From contig NZ_JADNRN010000002.1 of assembly GCF_015595035.1 (NCBI RefSeq), positions 1 through 64,000 of the forward strand: a DNA stretch of 64,000 bases, in the 5' to 3' direction. Within the stretch, counting starts at the first letter, position 1. Each line of letters begins with the position of its first letter. Both the position numbers and the translations under genes were made by a program. Origin of the DNA: Marinibium conchae. GTDB taxonomy: Bacteria; Pseudomonadota; Gammaproteobacteria; Enterobacterales; Alteromonadaceae. The notes beneath the pieces are model-generated. The model was not told the DNA's origin, searched no databases, and was given only the letters and a program-made list of their open reading frames with translations. Positions 1 through 8,144 of this stretch are shown piece by piece.

Positions 1-2
1 TT

Positions 3-121
3 TGCCTGACGGCAATAGCGATACGGTACCACCTGACTCCATTTCGAACTCAGAAGTGAAACGTATTAGCGGCGATGGTAGTGTGAGGTTTCCTCATGCG
101 AGAGTAGCACACCGTCAGGCT
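3..121 (+). rRNA. rrf: 5S ribosomal RNA
   Basis: This is the 5S rRNA of an rRNA operon whose 16S and 23S genes would lie upstream, outside the window. The 5' strand gcctgacgg (4-12) pairs with the 3' strand ccgtcaggc (112-120) to form helix I, and the internal segments near 29-58 and 75-105 match the conserved gammaproteobacterial 5S pattern. A strong terminator follows about 30 bases later. The exact ends may be off by a base or two. Confidence 0.95.
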
Positions 122-150
122 CCCATTTACTGCGCAAGCAGGTAGAGAAG

Positions 151-174
151 CCCGTCCTTGAGACGGGTTTTTTT
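151..174 (+). terminator. Rho-independent terminator of the rRNA operon
   Basis: The arms cccgtc (151-156) and gacggg (162-167) form a GC-rich hairpin with a five-base loop, followed by seven T. It sits about 30 bp after the 5S gene on the same strand and ends the rrn transcript. Confidence 0.9.
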
Positions 175-180
175 ATGCCT

Positions 181-600
181 GAAGAAAAGAGATACCGGCC
201 TACGCCGGTATGACGGTAGATTCCACACCCCGTCATTGCAGCGCAGTCGGTAGATTCCACACACCGTCATTACCGCGAAGGCGGTAATCTCACGCACACA
301 CCTCGGTGTATAAAAGCAGATACAGGCCTTCGCCGGCATGACGGTAGATGAGACACACTGTCATTACCGCGAAGGCGGTAATCTCATGCACACACCTCGG
401 TGTATAAAAGCAGATACCGGCCTGCGCTGGCATGACGTTTCGGTGTGATACCGGCCTGCGCCGGTATGACGCTACATTAGGCACTTCGTCATTACCGCGA
501 AGGCGGTAATCTCACGAACACACTTCGGTGTATAAAAGAGATACCGGCCTATGCCGGTATGACGTTTCGGTGTGATACCGACGGCTTACGCCGGCATGAA
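181..600. repeat. Compound array of short hairpin repeats
   Basis: Two repeat units alternate in this noncoding stretch. Unit A (24 bp) is a hairpin ataccggc-N4-gccggtat followed by gacg, with copies near 192, 320, 414, 448, 541 and a degenerate copy at 575. Unit B (about 55 bp) begins with hairpin attaccgc-gaag-gcggtaat (269-288, 363-382, 491-510) and carries a second small hairpin acacc-tc-ggtgt and then tataaaag. The order is A, B-A, B-A-A, B-A-A', so a B-A block has been multiplied. A decayed copy may lie at 231-250. Apparent ORFs here are products of the repeats. The units resemble REP-type or Neisseria dRS3-type dispersed repeats in design; no transposase is seen nearby. Confidence 0.9.
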
Positions 601-612
601 GGCAGACTAGCC

Positions 613-852
613 TTAATCTAGGATAATACGAACAATCCTATTTAATTTGTCGCCAAGATCTATCGAAATGTTTAGGTTTAAAGCGTGGGATTCTGTATCA
701 CCCACATTTAGGTCAGATACTACAAGCAGAGGTTGAGCATGTTCTTGATCGTCGATATGCGACGCTACAGTAAAATAGGCAAATAGCGCGATGAATGAGA
801 CAACCGCCACTCTCTTAGTTTTTTTAGTTTTAGATTCGATTAAGGTCGACAT
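613..852 (-). CDS. Small membrane-anchored hypothetical protein (79 aa)
   Basis: I do not recognise a family. The protein has a basic N-terminus (KTKKTKR, residues 8-14), one hydrophobic segment at about 15-31 that could be a membrane anchor or uncleaved signal, and a short polar tail of about 48 residues. The start is supported by a strong ribosome binding site, ggagg, seven bases upstream of the ATG. It lies between the repeat array and the beta-amylase gene on the same strand as the amylase, with a gap of about 146 bp, so cotranscription is possible but unproven. The tail (DLNVGDTESHALNLNISIDL) hints at a beta-strand-forming periplasmic segment. Confidence 0.6.
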   Translation of the reverse strand: MSTLIESKTKKTKRVAVVSFIALFAYFTVASHIDDQEHAQPLLVVSDLNVGDTESHALNLNISIDLGDKLNRIVRIILD

Positions 853-998
853 AATTCCTCCATATTTCTTCTAGTAATTATCGTCTGATACGCGCAAAAA
901 ACAAACAGCAAAAGTAATGAAGTGTGTCAGTTCTAACTGGCATTAATATTTTGATACAAATACGGTAACGCTAATTGGTATATTGTGGAGGTGAAAGG

Positions 999-2402
999 CT
1001 AATTGGGGTTAGTAGGTATAAGTTTCTTTAGCTCTTCATAGCCAATGCGATTTTGCTGTGCATCTGCCACGTCCGTAATTCTAAGTACAGTAATACCACT
1101 GTAGTGAAGCGACAGGGCATCTTTTATATTATTCCAACCCCGCACGCTATAAACACCCGCAGCTAGTGCGTTTTCACCTTTAATAATCAGGTTTAGGTCT
1201 TGGGCTCCTTTGGCAACCCAACGCACTAATGACTTCGCCATACTATGAGCCGGAGCGTGAGCATTATCATTCATTTCTAATGCTGTGAAGTGAACGATTA
1301 CCTCTCGTCCATAAGTCTTAGAAAAATCCGACGCAATGCTCAAAATATTGCTATAGCCCATGGCGTTACTATGATCGTATTGGGAGCTGGCAGGGATCAA
1401 GCCTGCTGCTATTTCAGCTGATCTTGCATTAGGTATTGTCTGAGCACTTTCGGGTATCTGCCAATGAATACCTGGTATCTTATAGCCTAGGCTTATATCT
1501 TTAAAATCGCCAGAAAAGGCCTTGTCAGCGATTGTAAGCATCTTAGTACCATGTTTGATTAAGGATTGGTGATACCAATTCAAATAATTATTAAGAGGCT
1601 GCTCAGCGCTGTCTAGGTGCTTATTTTTCGCAAACGCTATGTTTAGGGCATGATTATCTAAGGCGTTTTCAATAAGTAAATTGCCAGCACATGTTATTGT
1701 ACAATTTCGGACATGCTTGGCCCGCCAAAGCTCTACGGCTTGCGGAGAAAGGCCTTGAATAGCACCCCGACTAGGATAAGCGCTATTTTTGTCGTGCCCA
1801 TTGTATGAGGGATATCGAAGTTCTCCAGCAGGTCCCATCGATATGTTTATTTCTTGAATAAGTGTTTTGTATTCAGCAAACTCGGTCTGAAAGGCTATCA
1901 TGAACTCTGCATATTGCTGATAAATCTGGTCTTGAGTAGCAGCGTCCACTAAAAAACTAAGGGTTTCTTGTGAGTAGTTTCCCTCTTCACTTTTAAACAT
2001 GAGGGATTTTTTATCAACTAAGTGAAAATGCGTCCATACCCATTTCGGTATCGGTATATCGCAACTGTCACCAACGTTTCCACCGCACTGGTGAAAAGAC
2101 ATAATCGGTATCCAGTCAAGCCCTTGTTCCTGTATTATATTGGCTACTTTCCGGTAATAGGTCCAGTCAAAAATATTGTCACCTTTAGCTTCGACCATGC
2201 CCCACCAAATATCAACTGAAACACCTTTTACGCCTATTTGACGTGCTTCTCGAAGGTTATGCGTAAAATTATTCCAGTCAGCATCAGTTTCGAGTACAAG
2301 GGGGGCCATGACATTAAAAGTATACTCTTGTGAAGCAGTTGATTCAGCACCCGCGTCAAATAATGAGAGAAAACATAAAGCTGCAAAGATATAAGATTTC
2401 AT
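999..2402 (-). CDS. Secreted beta-amylase, glycoside hydrolase family 14
   Basis: The family hydrolyses alpha-1,4-glucan from non-reducing ends and releases beta-maltose. Residues 1-19 form a signal peptide with likely cleavage after AGA, so the enzyme is exported. GH14 hallmarks are all visible: DIWWGMVE (64-71), HQCGGNVGD (104-112), GELRYPSY with general acid Glu194, and KGENAL with general base Glu410, matching Glu186 and Glu380 of soybean beta-amylase. At 467 aa it is a catalytic domain only, with no obvious starch-binding module. It is divergent from a membrane-anchored regulator at 2690 across a 287 bp region and is the natural candidate target of that regulator. GH14 enzymes are known mainly from plants and Bacillus relatives, so its presence here may reflect transfer; that is inference. 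Confidence 0.93.
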   Translation of the reverse strand: MKSYIFAALCFLSLFDAGAESTASQEYTFNVMAPLVLETDADWNNFTHNLREARQIGVKGVSVDIWWGMVEAKGDNIFDWTYYRKVANIIQEQGLDWIPIMSFHQCGGNVGDSCDIPIPKWVWTHFHLVDKKSLMFKSEEGNYSQETLSFLVDAATQDQIYQQYAEFMIAFQTEFAEYKTLIQEINISMGPAGELRYPSYNGHDKNSAYPSRGAIQGLSPQAVELWRAKHVRNCTITCAGNLLIENALDNHALNIAFAKNKHLDSAEQPLNNYLNWYHQSLIKHGTKMLTIADKAFSGDFKDISLGYKIPGIHWQIPESAQTIPNARSAEIAAGLIPASSQYDHSNAMGYSNILSIASDFSKTYGREVIVHFTALEMNDNAHAPAHSMAKSLVRWVAKGAQDLNLIIKGENALAAGVYSVRGWNNIKDALSLHYSGITVLRITDVADAQQNRIGYEELKKLIPTNPN

Positions 2403-2622
2403 AGGGTACTGTTGTAATCGTGTCGTATAAGCCCATACTTTAAAATAAGCAGCTTTAAGTCAATCTTTTTGAAGTAACTTCGTTATGAATACGGTTGCAA
2501 TTTATGTCAGAGGGAAACGACCCGTTATACAATCTAAAATGTTTTGCTACCTTAATAGATAAAATACGTTACTATTTGTACTCGGTGCTCAACTAATCAC
2601 CCTTACACTTTGGCGTTGCAAA

Positions 2623-2643
2623 TAATTACTACAACTGTAATTA
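2623..2643. promoter_or_regulatory. Inverted repeat, candidate operator in a divergent promoter region
   Basis: The 287 bp between the beta-amylase and the winged-helix regulator contain a perfect inverted repeat, taattac-N7-gtaatta, ending 46 bp before the regulator start. Its size and symmetry suit a dimeric DNA-binding protein such as the adjacent OmpR-type winged-helix regulator. No strong sigma-70 promoter was identified with confidence in the rest of the gap. The regulatory role is inferred from position only. Confidence 0.35.
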
Positions 2644-2689
2644 CGAAAATGTCTTCAACGTATTAATCAATGCTTACTAAAGGTTTTAG

Positions 2690-4951
2690 GTGCAAGACTC
2701 TCTTCTACAGTATTTTGGTGAAAGTGAAATTTCCTTCGCAGGTTTTTCAGTCAAAACCCCAAGTGGTGATGTGACTAAGAATGGTGAATCGATCCACCTA
2801 GAGCCACAAGTCTTTACTTTTCTCTTATTACTCATTCGTCATAAAGAACACATCGTGTCACGAGACGAAATAGTGACTGAAGTATGGGCCGGTAAAAGTG
2901 CAAGCGATGATGCAATACGAGCGCTAGTTAAGAAGTTACGCATAGCCCTTGGAGATAACGCCAGAGCGCCAAAATTTGTAAAAACGGTCCCTTTGAAGGG
3001 CTACCTCTTTATAATGCCAGTTGAGATTACCTTTCATACTGATAAGTGGTGGCATCGTAAGTTTGTTATCTACGGAGCGGGGGCGCTGTTTGTTATCTTT
3101 CTAACATTACTGATACAAGCACAATTCGGTAGTTTCCAGTCACTTCCTCAAGAAGAGGATCGCATATTTACTTCGTCATTAATTATCACTGTTGAAGGAA
3201 GCGAAGTAAGTCCTCACTTGTCTGATAATGCAATGCTTGTTTTTTCCACTCAACCTCGTTTTGAAAACAGTCAACATTTGTATATCAAAGATTTAAACAA
3301 ACGAGTTACAAAGCGCTTAACTTGGGGCACTGAGAGTTATGTTGGGGGTATTTTAAATGCTGATGGAACACAGCTCATCGCTACTAAACTTAGTGCAAAT
3401 ATGCGCAGCGCATCGGCAGGCTCTGAGGAATCCTCTCTGGTGTTATTTAACATCAGTGAACACTTGGCAATAGAGAGTACTGATACACTTAACTTTGACC
3501 CTTCGTTATTACTGCAACAGATTACGGTTCTGTCATATTCTAATGACAATGGCTATTTATATTTGTTTGGAGAGAGCCAACAGGATCAGAGCGAATCTGT
3601 TGCAACGTCTAATAACTACGGTCTTATTCGCTATCATATTGACAGCGGAAGTACTCATATTTTACCCGTGGCACTCCCAGAAAATACCAAGATAACTTTT
3701 GCAAAAGAATCGACAAATGATGATCTCTTAGCGCTTAGTGCGCAGTCCGAATCACAGAGTTTCCTTATTCTCTTTTCCAGAGTGCATAATGAGGTGATTC
3801 TTCAAAAAGAGGTGCCTTTAGGCATAAAGAATCTTTCATGGTCGCCTGATAATCGAAGCGTATCATTTGTCTCAAATGAAGGCATGCTCTTAAACTTTAA
3901 CATTCAAAAGCAACGTGTCTATGAGTGGAAAGGTATACCTTTTAAGGTTGAGAATGTACTCGAACAATGCGGTGATTATTGTTTCACCGTAAAAGAAAAA
4001 CCTAAACTATTGGTCGACATAACCGAAATTCCAATGCCTTTTTCGGGAGCGGCCAGTGTAAGCACGCTGCAAATTAATAGGGCGTCTACGGATGCTTTTC
4101 CGAATTACGCAAGCGATGACGCCTCGCTATACTTCGTATCCTCTAGTAATGGCACCTTAAGTTTAAATCGTTACAGTGATAATGATGCATATGAAAGCTT
4201 GATGGAGCTTCCAGGTTTTGATGACTTAAGCAGCTTTGCCGTGAGCTTTGATCATAGCTATGCAGTAGGTGAGTTAAACAAACGCATCTTTGTGCTTGAT
4301 TTGAAAACCAATGCGCTGCGCTTTTTGACCCAACTCAGTCCAGCGTCGACAAGACCCGTTTGGTCACTAGATTCGAAACATATTTATGTGCAAGAGCGAC
4401 GACTTGATCAACAGGAACAGCCGATAACTAGCACCTTAGTCTTCGATATAGCCACCAACAAGCAAAGCGAGATAGCACGGGGTTTTTCGTTATTGAGGCC
4501 TTTAAATGACAGTTTTTGGTTGGCAGTTGCTGAAAACAACACTGCTATTTTGTTACCTAGTTCGTATCTTCAGCAAGCCAGCAATAAAGGTGAAGTACTA
4601 CTTGCCTCTTCATTACGTGAGCTATTTGCAAACGAGGATCTGCAGTTGGGGATGATTGATAATTTAATGCCGAACAACTTTAGTGTGGCCAACAACGCTT
4701 TATATTATTTTAGCTCTACTAACAACAACACGCACTTGCACAAAGTCTCATTAGCTGATGCCAACGATAAGGTACAATCAGAAAGCTACTCAATTGGCCG
4801 CAGACTTTTAATGCCACAGTTGAGTGTGAACAGCAATGCAACTAAGGTATTAATGGTAGAAGCGTCGCCAAGTCAAAGTCGTCTAATGAAAGTGGATGGC
4901 TTGCGTCTCGTGCCACAACGGATAAAGCGCGTAGTTAGCGAAACTCTCTAG
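2690..4951 (+). CDS. CadC/ToxR-like membrane transcription regulator with periplasmic propeller-like domain
   Basis: The N-terminus (about 16-112) is an OmpR-type winged-helix DNA-binding domain (Trans_reg_C), recognisable from LEPQVFTFLLLL, VSRDEIVTEVWAG and the recognition region DDAIRALVKKLR, ending in VKTVPLKGYLF. A single transmembrane helix follows at about 125-143. The remaining 600 residues are periplasmic and show repeated strand motifs of the TolB/WD40 propeller kind (for example LSWSPDNRSVSFVS and RPVWSLDSKHIYV). This is one-component signalling: an outside sensor directly coupled to DNA binding. Translation starts at GTG. The 3' end overlaps the end of dnaE2 on the other strand by 17 bp. 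It probably controls the divergent beta-amylase; ligand unknown. Confidence 0.85.
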   Translation: MQDSLLQYFGESEISFAGFSVKTPSGDVTKNGESIHLEPQVFTFLLLLIRHKEHIVSRDEIVTEVWAGKSASDDAIRALVKKLRIALGDNARAPKFVKTVPLKGYLFIMPVEITFHTDKWWHRKFVIYGAGALFVIFLTLLIQAQFGSFQSLPQEEDRIFTSSLIITVEGSEVSPHLSDNAMLVFSTQPRFENSQHLYIKDLNKRVTKRLTWGTESYVGGILNADGTQLIATKLSANMRSASAGSEESSLVLFNISEHLAIESTDTLNFDPSLLLQQITVLSYSNDNGYLYLFGESQQDQSESVATSNNYGLIRYHIDSGSTHILPVALPENTKITFAKESTNDDLLALSAQSESQSFLILFSRVHNEVILQKEVPLGIKNLSWSPDNRSVSFVSNEGMLLNFNIQKQRVYEWKGIPFKVENVLEQCGDYCFTVKEKPKLLVDITEIPMPFSGAASVSTLQINRASTDAFPNYASDDASLYFVSSSNGTLSLNRYSDNDAYESLMELPGFDDLSSFAVSFDHSYAVGELNKRIFVLDLKTNALRFLTQLSPASTRPVWSLDSKHIYVQERRLDQQEQPITSTLVFDIATNKQSEIARGFSLLRPLNDSFWLAVAENNTAILLPSSYLQQASNKGEVLLASSLRELFANEDLQLGMIDNLMPNNFSVANNALYYFSSTNNNTHLHKVSLADANDKVQSESYSIGRRLLMPQLSVNSNATKVLMVEASPSQSRLMKVDGLRLVPQRIKRVVSETL

Positions 4952-7900
4952 ACTTTAAATCAAGCTGTGTGAGTAGCTGAGTTTGATCAATAAGTTTGCC
5001 AGCAATAACGTGAGTTACACCACCATCACCTCGTTCTAGTATGCCTTTAACTTGTAAGATCTTTGCATTTAAATAGGCCTTCTTTTGTGCTCGCGCTGAT
5101 GCTTGCCAAACTACAACGCTTATATTTCCACTAGGATCTTCTAAGGTAATAAAGGTAACACCTGCTGCTGTTCCCGGGCTTTGTTTACCAGTAACAAGGC
5201 CGACAACACTCACAAAAGCCTGATGAGGAACCTGGCATAATTCATTAGCCATCGTAAACTTTGGTAATAGGCTAGCATCTCTAAGCAAGGCGATAGGGTG
5301 TTGATTCACCGATAGCCCAGTGCTAGCGAAGTCTTCAACTAAATTATCGAATAAACTCGGTTGCTTTATTTCATCCTTGCTTTCATTTTGGCCTGTACTG
5401 TAGGCGTTAGCAAACAAGGGTAGTTCCTGAACCGAATCCATTAACTGCCATCTTGCTTCGTAACGATTGTTAGCGAGTACAGATAGTGCATTAGCGCTGG
5501 CTAGGGCTTGCAGGCACGATGAACTTAGTCCAAGCATGCGTATTTCCGCGATGTTTTGATAACCATTTTTAGGACGACTTTTAATAAGCGTATGAGCTGA
5601 AGCTGCTTTTAAGCCTTTTATTAAGCGTAAGCCCATTCGAATGGCATAGCCACCATGATATTGATACTTAAAGGATGTTTGATACTTGCCATAGCTCGAT
5701 GAATTACAATCTTTCCGCTTAGCTGTCACTTTGATAGTTGAAGAGATACTCTCCAATTGATGGTCATAGCCAGAATGATTAATACAAAAATCGAGAATAC
5801 TTACCTTATGTTGCTTGGCATCCTGGATAATTTGCGAGGGCGAATAAAAACCCATTGGTAGACTGTTTAAGAGGCCTACATAAAAAGCATCAGGGTAATA
5901 GTGCTTTAACCAAGCTGACACATAGGCCAATACAGCGAAAGAAGCTGAGTGTGACTCGGGAAAACCATAACCACCAAAGCCACAAATTTGCTCAAATAAA
6001 CGCAAAGCATAGTCTATTGAATAACCACGTTGAGTCATGCCTTCAGTTAACTTATTTTTAAAACGATTCAGTTCACCATCCTTTTTCCAGCTAGCCATAG
6101 CTCGACGCAAAGCATCAGCTTCACCGCCACTAAAACCCGCCGCGACCATAGCTAGTTGAATAACTTGCTCTTGGAAAATAGGTACCCCCATGGTTCGTTC
6201 GAGTACTTTTTGAATCTCAGGTGATGGGTAGTCAAAGCGTTCTTTACCATCACGACGTAATAGATAAGGATGTACCATGTCACCTAAAATGGGTCCAGGG
6301 CGTACAATGGCAATTTGTACAACCAAGTCGTAATACGCGTTAGGTTTTAAACGAGGTAGCATACTCATTTGAGCACGAGACTCGATCTGAAATATACCGA
6401 CTGTATCGGCCTGCTGTATTTGCGAGAACACTTGAGGATCGTCAGGTAAGCGAGTGATACAAGGAATGCTATATGTGTGCCCATAGTGTTTACTGATTAA
6501 GCTGAAGGTTTTGCGAATAGCGGTGAGCATTCCTAGTGCTAGAACATCAACTTTCAGCAGCTTTAAGGTTTCTAAGTCGTCTTTATCCCACTGAATCACA
6601 GTGCGCTCTGGCATCGAAGCGTTCTCAATAGGAACCATTTCATACAAAGGGCCTGCTGATATCACAAAGCCCCCAACATGTTGAGAAAGGTGGCGGGGAA
6701 AGCCAATAAGTTGTTCAACTAAATAGATAAAATGTTTACCCTTTGATGATTCTGGGCTAATCCCCAGTTCGCTAAGCTGCGATTGCCAACTTATTTCTCG
6801 ATCTCGCCGATTAACATTCTTAATGAAATAATCGAGGTCGGTGCGGTTGATGCCAAGTACTTTACCCACTTCACGCAGGGCGCTTTTAAAACGGTAGCAG
6901 ACCACAGTTGCTGCAATAGCAGTTCTTTCACGCCCGTACTTCTGGTAAATATACTGAATAATTTCTTCGCGTCGCTCGTGCTCAAAGTCAACATCGATAT
7001 CAGGTGGCTCATTACGTTCTTTTGAAATGAAGCGCTCAAACAATACGTCGATTTGCCTAGGGTCGACCGCAGTTATTTCAAGGCAATAGCACACCACTGA
7101 ATTGGCAGCAGAACCGCGACCTTGGTATAGAATATTCCGCTTTTTAGCAAACTGTACAATGTCGTAAATGGTTAAAAAGAAATACTCGTAAGCCTGTTCG
7201 TTGATTAACTTAAGCTCTTTTTCAATAATGGCTCTAATGCTTTTGTTAACACCATTTGGGAAGCGTTTATGAATACCTTTTTCAACGAGCTCCCTAAGAT
7301 AAATTGCTGGCGTTGAGCCTGCCGGTAGGATCTCAGCTGGATATTGGTAAGCCAATTCCGACATATCAAAATGGCATAAGCTTGCCACAATAACGCTATT
7401 GTTAAGCCACTGAGCAGGATAGAGGTTAGCCAGTTTATTTAAGGGCCGTAAACAAGCTTCCTGATTTGATAGTGCCTCACGGCCAAGTTCGCTAATGAGC
7501 TTTCCTTCTCGGATCGCATGTTGGCAATGTTGCAATGCCTGCCTACTAGGATCGTGCATTAGGGCACATGAGCTCGCAATAATATCTAACTCATAGCGTT
7601 CAGCTAAATCTTCACAATGGCTTATATGATCATACTCGTTCGCGGTTAACCAGCGATGAATACACAGCCATGTTCGTTTTGGGTAATGCTTGTTCAGCCA
7701 CCTTGCCCAACTGTGATCGCGTTCACGATTACTACTTGGAAGCCAAATACAAAGGCAATGCTTGATTGATTTGAGATCCCACTCACTTAACTGATAGTCG
7801 CCTTTTTCAGCACGTCTGCGAGCATTCGTAATAATCCGGCAACATTCGCTGTAGGCTTTTTTATTCGGACACAGCAGTACAATGGTATTACCTTCAAATA

Positions 7901-8144
7901 TGAATTTACTGCCTACAATCATTTTAATCGGGAGGTGGTGACGAGTGATTTCGGCATAGGCTCTAACCACTCCGGCCATCGAGCATTCGTCGGTAATTGC
8001 TATGGCTTTGTATTGTAAAAAATAAGCTTGACGCACCATTTCTTCTGGATGTGATGCCCCTTCCAAAAATGAAAAATTAGTTTGGCAAACCAATTCGGCA
8101 AAGTCTATTTGAAGAGGAGCCCTAGATGAAGTAGCCATGCACAT
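4935..8144 (-). CDS. dnaE2: Error-prone DNA polymerase III alpha subunit DnaE2 (ImuC)
   Basis: This C-family polymerase performs mutagenic translesion synthesis with ImuA and ImuB during the SOS response. An N-terminal PHP domain begins with the family-typical AELVCQTNFSFLEGASHPEE. The polymerase signature PDIDVDF places catalytic aspartates at 384 and 386, and GRGSAANSVVCY precedes it. An OB-fold lies near the C-terminus (about 960-1060). Length (1069 aa) fits DnaE2 rather than replicative DnaE. The start overlaps the end of imuB by 23 bp, indicating translational coupling; Met3 is an alternative start. A pentapeptide QPSLF at 928-932 resembles a beta-clamp binding motif, which is usually attributed to ImuB in this system. 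Confidence 0.95.
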   Translation of the reverse strand: MCMATSSRAPLQIDFAELVCQTNFSFLEGASHPEEMVRQAYFLQYKAIAITDECSMAGVVRAYAEITRHHLPIKMIVGSKFIFEGNTIVLLCPNKKAYSECCRIITNARRRAEKGDYQLSEWDLKSIKHCLCIWLPSSNRERDHSWARWLNKHYPKRTWLCIHRWLTANEYDHISHCEDLAERYELDIIASSCALMHDPSRQALQHCQHAIREGKLISELGREALSNQEACLRPLNKLANLYPAQWLNNSVIVASLCHFDMSELAYQYPAEILPAGSTPAIYLRELVEKGIHKRFPNGVNKSIRAIIEKELKLINEQAYEYFFLTIYDIVQFAKKRNILYQGRGSAANSVVCYCLEITAVDPRQIDVLFERFISKERNEPPDIDVDFEHERREEIIQYIYQKYGRERTAIAATVVCYRFKSALREVGKVLGINRTDLDYFIKNVNRRDREISWQSQLSELGISPESSKGKHFIYLVEQLIGFPRHLSQHVGGFVISAGPLYEMVPIENASMPERTVIQWDKDDLETLKLLKVDVLALGMLTAIRKTFSLISKHYGHTYSIPCITRLPDDPQVFSQIQQADTVGIFQIESRAQMSMLPRLKPNAYYDLVVQIAIVRPGPILGDMVHPYLLRRDGKERFDYPSPEIQKVLERTMGVPIFQEQVIQLAMVAAGFSGGEADALRRAMASWKKDGELNRFKNKLTEGMTQRGYSIDYALRLFEQICGFGGYGFPESHSASFAVLAYVSAWLKHYYPDAFYVGLLNSLPMGFYSPSQIIQDAKQHKVSILDFCINHSGYDHQLESISSTIKVTAKRKDCNSSSYGKYQTSFKYQYHGGYAIRMGLRLIKGLKAASAHTLIKSRPKNGYQNIAEIRMLGLSSSCLQALASANALSVLANNRYEARWQLMDSVQELPLFANAYSTGQNESKDEIKQPSLFDNLVEDFASTGLSVNQHPIALLRDASLLPKFTMANELCQVPHQAFVSVVGLVTGKQSPGTAAGVTFITLEDPSGNISVVVWQASARAQKKAYLNAKILQVKGILERGDGGVTHVIAGKLIDQTQLLTQLDLKSREFR

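Noticed and set aside
66-484. Three overlapping minus-strand ORFs of 64-70 codons
   Set aside because: They run through the 5S gene and the hairpin array; their repeated RRRPVS-type translations only reflect the DNA repeats.
181-600. Possible CRISPR array
   Set aside because: The repeats are palindromic units of two kinds with irregular spacing and no unique spacers of constant length, and no cas genes are present.
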